The notes under the pieces are model-generated. The model made no database searches. It had not been told where the DNA came from and saw only the letters and a program-made list of their open reading frames with translations. The translations under genes were made by a program, and so were the position numbers. A stretch of DNA of 64,000 bases from Pirellula sp. SH-Sr6A (GTDB taxonomy: Bacteria; Planctomycetota; Planctomycetia; Pirellulales; Pirellulaceae), in contig NZ_CP011272.1 in the NCBI RefSeq assembly GCF_001610875.1, forward strand, positions 5,127,988 through 5,191,987, in the 5' to 3' direction. Of this stretch, positions 28,252-37,266 are shown piece by piece (within the stretch, counting starts at the first letter, position 1; the number at the start of each line of letters is the position of its first letter).

Positions 28252-29322
28252 CTAGTGGATTCCCGCCGCTCCCAAATATCGTTCCGCGTCCAAAGCCGCC
28301 ATGCAACCCGTTCCAGCCGATGTGATGGCTTGTCGGTAATAGTCGTCAGCGACATCTCCCGCTGCGAAGACTCCTGGCACGCTCGTCAATGTTCGGTACG
28401 GCTGAGTCCAGCGGATGTATCCACTGGCGTGAGTTTCGACCTGGCCACCTAGGAATTTCGTGTTGGGCGTATGCCCGATTGCCAGAAAGAGTCCCGAGGC
28501 CTCGATGTCGCGAGTCGATCCGTCTTCTACATTCTTCAATCGAATGCCTGTTACACCCACGCGATCGTCCGACTCGTTACCGAGCACTTCCTCGACCACC
28601 GAGAATTTTACGAGATCGATCTTTGGATTGGACAACGCACGATCCTGCATGATCTTCGAAGCACGCATCTCGCCTCGGCGAAGAATCATGTAAACCTTCG
28701 ACGCATACTTGGTCAAATAGCTGGCCTCCTCCACGGCCGAATCCCCGCCACCCACTACGACGAGGGGCTTGTTGCGGAAGCGGGGTAAAGCACCATCGCA
28801 GACCGCGCAAGCGCTGACGCCACGGTTCTTGTATTTGGTTTCACTCGGCAGTCCCAAGTAATTCGCACTAGCACCCGTCGCAAGGATTACGGTGTGCGTT
28901 TCGAAACAACCGTTCTCCGACGTGTGAAGCTTCAGCGGCTGGCCACTAAAGTCAACGGAAGTCACGTCATCGGTGATCACTCTTGTTCCGAAGTTCGTTG
29001 CTTGCTGACGCATCAGCTCCATCAACTCAGGACCTGTGACTGCGTGAGGATGCTCTTCGACCGGTGGGAGCATGTACTTGCGGTCCTCGGATATAGCCGA
29101 TTCTAGAAACTCCTTGAGTTTGCCAGAAGGAAACCCCGCATAGTTTTCCACTTCGGTCGTTTGGGCCAACTGCCCCATCGGATAACGGCCGTTGATCCGA
29201 TTATCTTCGGTCATTGCCCCTTCGAAGAGCAGAGGCTTCAGATTGGCACGGGCGGCGTAAATCGCAGCAGACCATCCCGCGGGTCCGCTCCCGATGATAA
29301 TGCAATTTTCAACGTTGCTCAT
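28252..29322 (-). CDS. trxB: Thioredoxin-disulfide reductase
   Basis: A 356-residue FAD/NADPH enzyme that reduces thioredoxin. FAD binding GSGPAG is at residues 11-16. The redox pair is Cys172/Cys175 in [11 protein letters not shown]. The NADPH-binding motif [13 protein letters not shown] follows, and the second FAD motif reads [15 protein letters not shown] near the end. It is 30-40 residues longer than the E. coli enzyme, mostly through loop insertions ([12 protein letters not shown]). It lies 90 bp downstream of the EF-G gene and 59 bp upstream of uvrA on the same strand. Confidence 0.95.
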   Translation of the reverse strand: MSNVENCIIIGSGPAGWSAAIYAARANLKPLLFEGAMTEDNRINGRYPMGQLAQTTEVENYAGFPSGKLKEFLESAISEDRKYMLPPVEEHPHAVTGPELMELMRQQATNFGTRVITDDVTSVDFSGQPLKLHTSENGCFETHTVILATGASANYLGLPSETKYKNRGVSACAVCDGALPRFRNKPLVVVGGGDSAVEEASYLTKYASKVYMILRRGEMRASKIMQDRALSNPKIDLVKFSVVEEVLGNESDDRVGVTGIRLKNVEDGSTRDIEASGLFLAIGHTPNTKFLGGQVETHASGYIRWTQPYRTLTSVPGVFAAGDVADDYYRQAITSAGTGCMAALDAERYLGAAGIH

Positions 29323-29412
29323 ACTAGCTATCCAATGTCCGGGAGAATCGAATCAAGAATTAATCGTCGTGGATTTGTATACGAATTGTACGCGTCCGAC
29401 CAGTTGCGAACG

Positions 29413-31506
29413 TTACATGGCGAAGGCGTCCGCGTCCTCTTTCGGTGCGACTTGATAGCCGTGGGGTTCCATCGAACAGCCCGCTCTTCCCTGACTTAGC
29501 GAACGGATCGCACTCGAATAACCAAATAGCTCCTTGAGCGGTGCTAACGCGATCACGCTGGTTACCGCTCCGCGGGCTTCGGTTCGCTCGATCAATCCGC
29601 GTCGTTGTTGCAAATCGCCGACAATCTCCCCCAAGTAATCGGGGGGAGTGGTGATGTCCATCTTCATGACAGGTTCGAGCAATGTCGGCTCACCCAGTTT
29701 GAGCCCTTCGTCGAATGCATCATTGGCGGCGATGCGAAACGCGACTTCATCGGACCCGACTTCCGCTGTCTCGGCTCCCAAAATGCTGATTCGTATTCCC
29801 GTAATGGGGAACGATCCGATCAGTCCACCCCCTTCCGCGCGATTGCGAAGCTCCTCCAACGCGGCTTGGCGAAGATTGTCGGGAAGCATCTGCTCGACAG
29901 GCGTTCGATCCAGCACGATCACTTTGCCAGAACGATCCTCGAGCGGCTCAAATCGGACGCGAAGCCGCGCGAACAACTGCTGCGATCCGACTTGGCGATG
30001 GCATTCGCCCATGACCTCGGCCGTATCGGCGATGGTTTCTCGATAACTGACACGCGGTTTGTAGAATTTCACCGCTAACTTGAAGTCGCGCACCAACCGA
30101 TTCTTGATCACTTCCAAGTGCAATTCTCCCATTCCGCTGATGAGAGTCTGCCCCGATTCGGCGTTCTCGACCGCATGGAAAGTTGGATCCTGACGCTTGA
30201 GCATCTCCAAAACTTCCGCCAGCTTCTTCCGTTCGGTGGTGTTCTCGGGCTCGATCGCCATCGAAATAACCGACTGCGCAAACTGGATCGATGGGAGCTC
30301 GATCATCTCGCGGGTATCGCACAGCGTATCCCCCGTGATCGAATCGCGAGGGCCGATCGCGCATGCGATGTCCCCGCACTCCAGTGCATCGATTTGTCCC
30401 TGTCGCTCTTTCTTTGTGGCATGGATTTGCCATAACTGGGCGACGTTCTCTTTCTTATCGCGATTGGGATTGTATACGCGGGAATTGGATTCCAAACGTC
30501 CCGAATAAACGCGGATCCAAAACATGTCGCCGGTTTTGGCCGGCAAAATCTTGAAAACCAAGCCGCAGAAAGGTTCTTTCGCATCCGGATTTCGCAGCAA
30601 AACCTTATCACGCTTCTTGGGATCGACCCCTTCCACGGGCGGTCGATCCAAGGGGCAAGGTAAATACGTCGCCACGCTGTCCAAGAGAGGTTGAACCCCG
30701 GCACCGTGCAGGGCAGAGCCACACACCACTGGCTGCAACTTCATTTGAATACAGGCGTCACGAAGCGTTGCCCGAATCAGGTCGCTCGGGATCGGCTTTT
30801 CTTCCATCGCCAATTCCATCATTTCGCTGCTATGGGCATAGAGCTTTTCGAGCATCTCATTGCGCCAATCCATCGCGTCGGCTCGAAGCTCCTCCGGAAC
30901 CTCATGCACCTCGACCGTCTTCCCATTGTCGTCATGGTTAAACGTTAAGAACTTGAGATCGATCAAATCGATGATGCCGCGAAACGGATCGCTCGTGTGC
31001 GCCGGTCCTTGCCCGACCGGGATTTGGATTGCGACGGGGTCCGCATGCAAACGGGGACCAATCTCCTCGAGAACGCGGTAAAAGTCCGCCCCTTCACGAT
31101 CCAATTTGTTGATGAAAACGACGCGAGGAACACCGTACTTATTTGCCTGCCTCCAAACCGTCTCGCTTTGAGCTTCCACCCCCTCGCGGGCCGAAAAGAC
31201 GACGACAGCGCCGTCGAGAACACGAAGACAGCGTTCGACCTCAGCGGTGAAGTCGACGTGACCAGGAGTATCAAGCAAATTGACCGTGCAATCCTTCCAA
31301 CGGAACGTCACGCAGGCTGCGAAGATCGTGATGCCCCGTTGCTGTTCCTCAGGATCGTCGTCGGTCTCCGTGGTTCCTGAATCGACTGCCCCAGCGCGGT
31401 GCTTGGCTCCGCTCATGTAGAGCATCTGCTCGGTGACCGTAGTCTTTCCGGCGTCGATGTGGGCGATGATACCGATGTTCCGTAAGGTCTTAAGTTCTCG
31501 TGCCAT
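29413..31506 (-). CDS. fusA: Translation elongation factor G, EF-G2-like
   Basis: A 697-residue translational GTPase; the ATG at 31506 (MARELKTLRNIG) is preferred over a TTG four codons earlier. G1 is AHIDAGKTT, G3 is DTPGHVDF and G4 is NKLD. The switch I region reads VDSGTTETDDDPEEQQRGITI and the next strand VTFRWKDCTVNLLDTPGH, which resembles mitochondrial EF-G2 (ribosome recycling) more than canonical EF-G. It is not next to rpsL, rpsG or tuf, as the canonical gene usually is. All five domains, including the last (EPVMKMDITTPPDYLGEIVG), are present. The exact role (translocation or recycling) cannot be decided from sequence alone. Confidence 0.85.
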   Translation of the reverse strand: MARELKTLRNIGIIAHIDAGKTTVTEQMLYMSGAKHRAGAVDSGTTETDDDPEEQQRGITIFAACVTFRWKDCTVNLLDTPGHVDFTAEVERCLRVLDGAVVVFSAREGVEAQSETVWRQANKYGVPRVVFINKLDREGADFYRVLEEIGPRLHADPVAIQIPVGQGPAHTSDPFRGIIDLIDLKFLTFNHDDNGKTVEVHEVPEELRADAMDWRNEMLEKLYAHSSEMMELAMEEKPIPSDLIRATLRDACIQMKLQPVVCGSALHGAGVQPLLDSVATYLPCPLDRPPVEGVDPKKRDKVLLRNPDAKEPFCGLVFKILPAKTGDMFWIRVYSGRLESNSRVYNPNRDKKENVAQLWQIHATKKERQGQIDALECGDIACAIGPRDSITGDTLCDTREMIELPSIQFAQSVISMAIEPENTTERKKLAEVLEMLKRQDPTFHAVENAESGQTLISGMGELHLEVIKNRLVRDFKLAVKFYKPRVSYRETIADTAEVMGECHRQVGSQQLFARLRVRFEPLEDRSGKVIVLDRTPVEQMLPDNLRQAALEELRNRAEGGGLIGSFPITGIRISILGAETAEVGSDEVAFRIAANDAFDEGLKLGEPTLLEPVMKMDITTPPDYLGEIVGDLQQRRGLIERTEARGAVTSVIALAPLKELFGYSSAIRSLSQGRAGCSMEPHGYQVAPKEDADAFAM

Positions 31507-31542
31507 AGTGGGAGGCAATGTACCCCCTTCGAACGCGAAATC

Positions 31543-31938
31543 CTAGCCCTGTAGCGATTCTCGCTCCCTCGCCTTCCTCGCCGCGATAAAGGATTGCACG
31601 CAAGCCCCCACGAAGGTCAGACAAATGATCGCCATCGACCAGACCATTCCAAAAGCGAGCATGTTCACTTCTTGGTCCCTCATCAGCTTGATCAATCCGC
31701 TGATCCCTTGGAACAAACACAAAAATGCGCCAATCGTTCCGATCAGCGCGGCGGTGTGCATCGCGTGCTTGCGAACCTTCCCGCCCCGCAATGCTATCAC
31801 CCCTAAAAGGATGAGGACGATGCCAAATCCGGCTGGAATCAGCCAAGTCCCAGGCTTCAGTTCACCTTCGATCAACATGGCGGTAAAGCCGGTCAGTCCG
31901 CAGAGCAAAAATCCGAAAAAGACGGTAATCCAAGGCAT
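31543..31938 (-). CDS. Small hypothetical membrane protein
   Basis: A 131-residue protein with four transmembrane segments (roughly residues 5-22, 30-48, 58-80 and 93-118). The ATG at 31938 is chosen over the longer frame to 32109, which adds a hydrophilic Arg/Ser-rich extension with no family character. The C-terminus is basic and cytosolic (AARKARERESLQG). It begins the minus-strand row: EF-G starts 37 bp after its stop. Similar small planctomycete membrane proteins exist without a known function. Confidence 0.65.
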   Translation of the reverse strand: MPWITVFFGFLLCGLTGFTAMLIEGELKPGTWLIPAGFGIVLILLGVIALRGGKVRKHAMHTAALIGTIGAFLCLFQGISGLIKLMRDQEVNMLAFGMVWSMAIICLTFVGACVQSFIAARKARERESLQG

Positions 31939-32145
31939 ATTGGGAACTCGTTTTGATGGGGTTACGGAAGAATGGGAGGAGGAGCGACGGGCGGGAGCCC
32001 GCCGTGAACCAGCAAGGAACGCCGGTTTGGGAACCAAAAAGTTGACCGCGCGATTTTCGCGTCGTACAGTGGATGGATCCGTGGCGGGTGAATAAGACGC
32101 TCGCCACAAGCGAACGCCCGATTCTATTCCTCTTTCGAGTGCATC

Positions 32146-32565
32146 ATGGCGAACTTCGGTTTTCTTGTCCCCACCGGCGGTGGCGAAGACATTCCGCTCA
32201 AGAAAGAACGGATCTTGATCGGTCGACGGGACAACTGCGATATCGTCCTCCGATTTCCCAATGTCTCAGGCCAACACTGCCGACTATCGCTGGAACAAGG
32301 ATATTGGTTCGTCAAGGATCTGGATAGCCGTAACGGCACCAAGGTGAACGGCTACCGCGTCAGCCGAAAGCGATTGGATCCGGGCGTCATCCTCACCATC
32401 GCCAAACACCAATACGAAATCCGATACAACCCCGAAGATCTAGGCGCAATGGGGCCTCCTCCAGGGGACGACGACGTCATCGATTTCTCCCATCGTTCCT
32501 CCCTGCTGGAACAAGCGGGCTTGGAACGCCGAAAGAAACCAGACTCCGACCACCCCGACGAGTAG
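32146..32565 (+). CDS. FHA-domain protein
   Basis: A 139-residue single-domain forkhead-associated protein that should bind phosphothreonine peptides. The core is complete: IGRRDNCDIVL (first loop with the Gly-Arg pair), SGQHC (conserved Ser/His) and SRNGTKVNG. The domain covers about residues 10-90 and is followed by an acidic/basic tail. Partners are probably Ser/Thr kinases, of which one is encoded at 57-59 kb. It is divergent from the membrane-protein gene by 207 bp and 185 bp upstream of the PQQ-domain gene. Confidence 0.88.
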   Translation: MANFGFLVPTGGGEDIPLKKERILIGRRDNCDIVLRFPNVSGQHCRLSLEQGYWFVKDLDSRNGTKVNGYRVSRKRLDPGVILTIAKHQYEIRYNPEDLGAMGPPPGDDDVIDFSHRSSLLEQAGLERRKKPDSDHPDE

Positions 32566-32750
32566 AACGGTTGTTGGCACTTCGGTCCCCCCTCCTAGCC
32601 GAATCCCCCTGTCAACTTTGCGAACTGCTACACTATCGTCCGACCACTCTCTGACGCGCGACGGGTGGTAGGCAACGAACGTTGTGCCACGAGAGGATCG
32701 GCTGATTCGATCGCGCGATGACCTTTGTACAACTGCAAGTGAGGGGTTTC

Positions 32751-34046
32751 ATGCGTCGCCGTTTACCGTTCGAGTCTGCTCCCCAGCTTTCGATTCCACT
32801 GCGAACCTTCGCGCTCACGGGCTTGCTCGCCTTCGCGCAGGCACCCTCCTCTCTGGCAGAGAACTGGGGCCATTGGAGAGGTCCCAATGGGAATGGCGTG
32901 GCATTAACCGGCCAGCCACCCACCGAGTTCAGCGACACCACGAATGTGAAATGGAAAGTAGCGATTCCCGGCAAGAGCTCGGGCTCACCCGTTGTCTGGG
33001 GACAAAAGGTATTCGCCGTAACGGCTGCCCCAACGTCCTCCGGCAACCGACTCGCGTTTCAGGTCTATTGCTTCGATCGTCAGACAGGGAAAACGCTCTG
33101 GCAGCAAACGGCCCTGGAAGCCGCTCCCCATGAGAGTACCCACGAGACCAACACCTACGCCTCTGCTTCCCCCTGCACCGACGGTGAACACGTTTACGCA
33201 CACTTCGGTTCCCAAGGACTTTTCTGCTACACGATGGATGGGAAACTAGTCTGGAAACGGGACTTCGGCGATATGACCATTCGCAATGGTTTCGGCGAAG
33301 GGAGCTCCCCGACCATCGTGGACGACAAGATCATCGTCCCATGGGATCACGAACAAGAGTCTAAACTCTTTGCCCTCAACAAAAAAACTGGCGACGTGAT
33401 CTGGACCGCGAATCGACCTGAACCAACCTGCTGGTCGACTCCCCATATCGCGATATCACCCGACGGCTCTAAGCAAGTTGTGATGAACGGCCAAAATGCA
33501 GCCCGCGGTTACGACTTGAACACAGGAAAGGAACTGTGGCATTGCGGCGGTCAAACCGAAAGACCTTGCGCATCCGCAGTTTCCGCCAACGGCACGGCGA
33601 TCGTCGCGAGTGGATATCGCGGGGCATTCATCGGGGCTTTCGATTTGAGCGGTCGAGGTAATTTGGCTGCCACGGATAAGCTTCGGTGGTCGCATAAAGA
33701 GAATACGCCTGATGTCGCTTCTCCGGTTCTCAGCGGCAACCGTGTCTACTACTACAAAGCGAGGACCGGGCTGCTAACCTGCGTCGATATCCAAACTGGC
33801 AAGGTTCTTTTTAGTGCCGCTCGCGTTCCGGGAATCAAAGCGACCTACGCATCTCCTATCGCCGCGGGTGGGCATCTCTACTTGACCGACCGGGAAGGTA
33901 CGATCGTGGTCGTTCGCGATAGCGATTCCCTGGCCGTCGTCGCGACCAATTCCATTGGGGAAGGTGTCGACGCAACGCCGGCAGTGGCGGACAACGAACT
34001 CTTCATTCGTGGCGAGAAACATCTCTTCTGCATCGCAGCGCCATGA
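32751..34046 (+). CDS. PQQ-like beta-propeller repeat protein
   Basis: A 431-residue secreted protein. The ATG at 32751 is chosen because GAGGGG precedes it and it gives a signal peptide ending near SSLAEN; the frame extends to 32718. The mature part has tandem PQQ/BamB-type blades, recognised by repeated 'TGK.LW' or 'TGDVIW' turns (RQTGKTLWQQ, KKTGDVIWTA, NTGKELWHC, QTGKVLF). The start 'WGHWRGPNGNGVA' is the planctomycete PQQ-family hallmark. It likely acts in the periplasm; a catalytic role is not evident. The next gene starts within its stop codon (ATGA), implying translational coupling. Confidence 0.85.
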   Translation: MRRRLPFESAPQLSIPLRTFALTGLLAFAQAPSSLAENWGHWRGPNGNGVALTGQPPTEFSDTTNVKWKVAIPGKSSGSPVVWGQKVFAVTAAPTSSGNRLAFQVYCFDRQTGKTLWQQTALEAAPHESTHETNTYASASPCTDGEHVYAHFGSQGLFCYTMDGKLVWKRDFGDMTIRNGFGEGSSPTIVDDKIIVPWDHEQESKLFALNKKTGDVIWTANRPEPTCWSTPHIAISPDGSKQVVMNGQNAARGYDLNTGKELWHCGGQTERPCASAVSANGTAIVASGYRGAFIGAFDLSGRGNLAATDKLRWSHKENTPDVASPVLSGNRVYYYKARTGLLTCVDIQTGKVLFSAARVPGIKATYASPIAAGGHLYLTDREGTIVVVRDSDSLAVVATNSIGEGVDATPAVADNELFIRGEKHLFCIAAP

Positions 34047-34699
34047 TTCCCCTTGCGATGGAACGATTCAAAATGGTGTGGAGCAATCCGATAAGCCTGC
34101 GCTGCAAGCCTCGATTCCAACGGCGATCCTGGGGTGTTTCGCTGGTCGAGTTCTTGGTCGTAATCGCCATCCTCGCAACGCTTATGGGGCTATTGTTCCC
34201 TGCCGTCCAAGCCGCGCGCGAGCGAGCGCGCGAGTTGATGTGCAAGAACAACATCGACCAGCTGAACAAGGGACTCGTACATTACATCGAAGTCCACAAA
34301 CAGCTCCCCAAGCCACCCCAGCCCAATGCGATCAGCGGCTGGATGGTCGAGGTCTTACCCTTTGTCGAACAAAAGAATCTTTACGAAAGACTCCCACTCG
34401 AGGGACCGATCGCTGAGCTGCCCGAAATCGCCTATCGGCCCCCGAAGATCTTTCGATGCCCCCGTCGCGAATCGCTGGATCGACAACAAGACGGTGAAAT
34501 CTTCTTTGGTCATTACGTCCTTTCGACGACGAATCGTCGCGAGCATTTCTCTTTGTTCGATGCGCCGATCGATTTCCAAACGCGTTGGGCCTTGAGCCCC
34601 GAGTTGTCAACGCAACAAATCCGCAGTCGAACCGGCCCCCACTCCGGTGGCTACTTCTCCTCACAGGGCTTTCAACAGGGCGTCGGACGCGCCGACTAA
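34043..34699 (+). CDS. Pseudopilin-like protein (N-methylation signal, DUF1559-like)
   Basis: A 218-residue protein with a type IV pilin-like signal: SWGVSLVEFLVVIAILATLMGLL, cut before the hydrophobic helix; the prepilin Glu at +5 is present (LVEF). This follows a 30-residue basic leader, longer than usual. The region after the helix, VQAARERARELMCKNNIDQLNKGL, matches the start of DUF1559 proteins, which planctomycetes carry in many copies. It is shorter than the ~300-residue family average. ATG at 34043 overlaps the PQQ gene stop (ATGA). The N-terminal MIPLAMERFKM gives alternative starts, for example at 34058 and 34073. Confidence 0.78.
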   Translation: MIPLAMERFKMVWSNPISLRCKPRFQRRSWGVSLVEFLVVIAILATLMGLLFPAVQAARERARELMCKNNIDQLNKGLVHYIEVHKQLPKPPQPNAISGWMVEVLPFVEQKNLYERLPLEGPIAELPEIAYRPPKIFRCPRRESLDRQQDGEIFFGHYVLSTTNRREHFSLFDAPIDFQTRWALSPELSTQQIRSRTGPHSGGYFSSQGFQQGVGRAD

Positions 34700-34886
34700 C
34701 CCCAATTGGAAAGTCAGGCCCCATCCCGTCGTCTCCCAGTTGCTTATTGCCTTCTTTCTCCATCAACCGAGCTGAGACCAGCGCCCGTATTAGATTTTCT
34801 AGCGACCTCCCCCGTTCCCAGGTATATTGTCCCAGGTCGCCTCCGGCGAGTTCTCTCCATCCTTCCCCTTTTCCCCTCCCATCAAA

Positions 34887-35828
34887 ATGCGTCTTTCGTT
34901 GTTTTGCCTTGTGACCTGGGCTGCTCTCGTTCTCTTCGGAACCAGCTCGCAGCCTGCTTCGGCCCAGTCGAATGAATCTTCGCGAAAGCTGGTGCTCATC
35001 GCTGGCAAGCCGTCGCACCCACCTCGCATGCATGAGTTCAATGCGGGTGTTCAGCTTTTGAAAAAATGCCTGTCAGAAGTACCCGGGCTCCGAACGGAGT
35101 TCACGCTCAATGGCTGGCCACAGGACGAGTCGATGCTGGATGACGCCGATGCCATTGTCTTTTATATGGATGGTGGAGGCGGACATGAAATTGTGAAGGA
35201 AAACGGACGCCGATTGAAGAAGATCGAGGCCATGGCCGACAAGGGGCTTGGTCTGGGCTTCATGCACTACGGCGTCGAAATTGTTCCCGACCAAGCCGGT
35301 CGCGAGTTCAAGAAGTTTATCGGCGGCCATTACGAACACATGTTCTCGTGTAACCCCATGTGGGAACCGCAGTTTGCCAAGTTCCCCGAGCATCCGATCA
35401 CCCGCGGCGTGAAACCCTTTACCATCCGCGACGAATGGTACATGAACATGCGATTCCTCTCGGATATCGCCGGCAATGAACCTGCTGTTATCGAAGGAAC
35501 CAAATTTACACCTATTCTCGTCGCCGCTCCGTCCGATGACGTCCGCGATGGTCCTTACGTTTATCCCAAAGGCCCCTACGAACACATCGTCGCTAACTCC
35601 GGTCGATCCGAGGCCATGATGTGGGCGGTCGAGCGAACCGACGGGGGGCGAGGCTTCGGTTTCACTGGTGGTCACAACCACGACAATTGGGGGGACGAGA
35701 ACTTTCGCAAAGTCGTACTGAACGCCTTGCTTTGGATCGCCAAGGTGGATGTACCGGTCGATGGTGTCAAGTCATCGGTCACCGCAACAGAACTCGATGC
35801 CAACCTCGATCCTAAGAATCGCAAGTAG
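34887..35828 (+). CDS. ThuA-like domain secreted protein
   Basis: A 313-residue protein with a signal peptide (MRLSLFCLVTWAALVLFGTSSQPASAQ). The ThuA-like, class I glutamine amidotransferase-type fold covers about residues 35-270: KLVLIAGKPSHPPRMHEFNAGVQLL, then DADAIVFYMDGGGGHEI, GLGFMHYGVE, and GFTGGHNHDNWGDENFRK near the end. In other systems ThuA acts in trehalose or sucrose utilisation with Gfo/Idh/MocA enzymes; such an oxidoreductase is the next gene (56 bp on). The frame extends to 34827, but the ATG at 34887 gives a proper signal peptide. Confidence 0.85.
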   Translation: MRLSLFCLVTWAALVLFGTSSQPASAQSNESSRKLVLIAGKPSHPPRMHEFNAGVQLLKKCLSEVPGLRTEFTLNGWPQDESMLDDADAIVFYMDGGGGHEIVKENGRRLKKIEAMADKGLGLGFMHYGVEIVPDQAGREFKKFIGGHYEHMFSCNPMWEPQFAKFPEHPITRGVKPFTIRDEWYMNMRFLSDIAGNEPAVIEGTKFTPILVAAPSDDVRDGPYVYPKGPYEHIVANSGRSEAMMWAVERTDGGRGFGFTGGHNHDNWGDENFRKVVLNALLWIAKVDVPVDGVKSSVTATELDANLDPKNRK

Positions 35829-35884
35829 TTTTCGAGAGCCCTCCCCTCCCTTCCATCCCCCCTCCTTCAAAAGGACTATGCCAA

Positions 35885-37249
35885 ATGGCCAATCAGCAAC
35901 CATCTCGATCGAATCGACGTCGCTTCCTCACTCGTTCCGCTCAAGCCGGCGCGATCACTGCTGCTTGGATGCAAGGGGTCCATTCGGCCGTCGGAAGCCC
36001 AGGTATCGACGGTGGCAAAGTTCGATTGGCCAGCGTCGGAGTGGGAGGAATGGGAGCCGCGGACTTGGGGGCGCTGAGCTCGCATGCGAAAGTCGAAGTC
36101 GTTGCGCTGTGCGATATCGATGCCCAGCGACTGGCAGCCGCGAAAGAAAAGCATCCGATGGCCAAGGTCTTTAGTGACTACCGCAAAATGCTCGACGCCA
36201 TGCACGATCAAATCGATGCCGTCAGTGTCTCCACACCTGACCACACCCATGCTCCCGCCGCCATGACTGCGATGAATCATGGAAAACATGTGTATTGCCA
36301 GAAACCGCTGACCCATGATGTCTACGAAGCGAGACAACTCAGGCTCGCCGCCGCAAAGGCCAAAGTCGTCACCCAAATGGGAACCCAAATCCACTCCCAC
36401 ACCGCGTACCGAACCGCCGTGAATCTCATTCAAAGCGGCGCGATCGGCAAGGTGAAGGAAGTCCATTCCTGGAGTAGCAAGACCTGGGGCTACGAAGGTC
36501 CAGCTCCCATGCAAACTGCAGTTCCAGCCCATGTCGATTGGGACTTGTGGCTCGGAACAGCACCAGCACGTCCCTTTGCCGAGGGTCACTACCATCCTGC
36601 GAACTGGCGACGATGGTATGACTTCGGCTGTGGAACCATGGGAGATATGGCGATCCATATTCTCGATCCAGTCTTCACGGCACTGAAACTTGGAACTCCC
36701 CACTTGGTGGAATCCTCTAGCCCCGTCCCACCGAAAGATTCCTACGGGCTGAAGAATCAAACCACATTCCGCTTCGGTTCATCCCCCTTCACCACCGACT
36801 CCTTTGTTCTCACGTGGAGCGATGGTGGCTTGATGCCGAACACTGCTGATTGGCCAAAGCAGACGGACAAAGAAGGCAAGCCCCTCGGGCTGCCCGATCA
36901 AGGCTCGATGTTCGTCGGGGAGAAAGGCTATGTACTCCTTCCTCACGTCGCTCAGCCGATCCTTCTGCCGGAAACGGATTTCAAATCGACCAAGATCGAG
37001 ATCGCCCCCAATGGCAATCACTATCATCTCTTCATTGATGCCTGCCTGGGAGGAACACCGACAACTGCCAACTTCGATTACGCAGGACCTCTCACGGAAG
37101 CGGTGCTACTGGGTGTATTGGCAAACCGATTCCCTGGCTCGCCCCTTCGCTGGAATCCCGATCAAATGAAGATTGAAAATCATTCCGAAGCCCAGGCTCT
37201 GATCAAACGGAACTACCGCGAAGGCTTTACCGTCGACGGACTCGCCTGA
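35885..37249 (+). CDS. Gfo/Idh/MocA family oxidoreductase, Tat-exported
   Basis: A 454-residue NAD(P)-dependent oxidoreductase. The N-terminus NRRRFLTRSAQAGAITAAW is a twin-arginine signal, so the enzyme is folded before export. The Rossmann fold begins at VRLASVGVGGMGAADLG, followed by VALCDID. The EKP-like catalytic element reads CQKPLTHD. C-terminal residues (FTVDGLA) are common in planctomycete homologues. The neighbours (ThuA-like upstream, sulfatase convergent) suggest sugar or polysaccharide degradation. The substrate is not predictable. Confidence 0.9.
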   Translation: MANQQPSRSNRRRFLTRSAQAGAITAAWMQGVHSAVGSPGIDGGKVRLASVGVGGMGAADLGALSSHAKVEVVALCDIDAQRLAAAKEKHPMAKVFSDYRKMLDAMHDQIDAVSVSTPDHTHAPAAMTAMNHGKHVYCQKPLTHDVYEARQLRLAAAKAKVVTQMGTQIHSHTAYRTAVNLIQSGAIGKVKEVHSWSSKTWGYEGPAPMQTAVPAHVDWDLWLGTAPARPFAEGHYHPANWRRWYDFGCGTMGDMAIHILDPVFTALKLGTPHLVESSSPVPPKDSYGLKNQTTFRFGSSPFTTDSFVLTWSDGGLMPNTADWPKQTDKEGKPLGLPDQGSMFVGEKGYVLLPHVAQPILLPETDFKSTKIEIAPNGNHYHLFIDACLGGTPTTANFDYAGPLTEAVLLGVLANRFPGSPLRWNPDQMKIENHSEAQALIKRNYREGFTVDGLA

Positions 37250-37266
37250 TCGCACGGAACGCCGAA

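Noticed and set aside
35876-36760. 294-codon open frame opposite the Gfo/Idh/MocA gene
   Set aside because: Antisense shadow; the opposite strand has complete family motifs.
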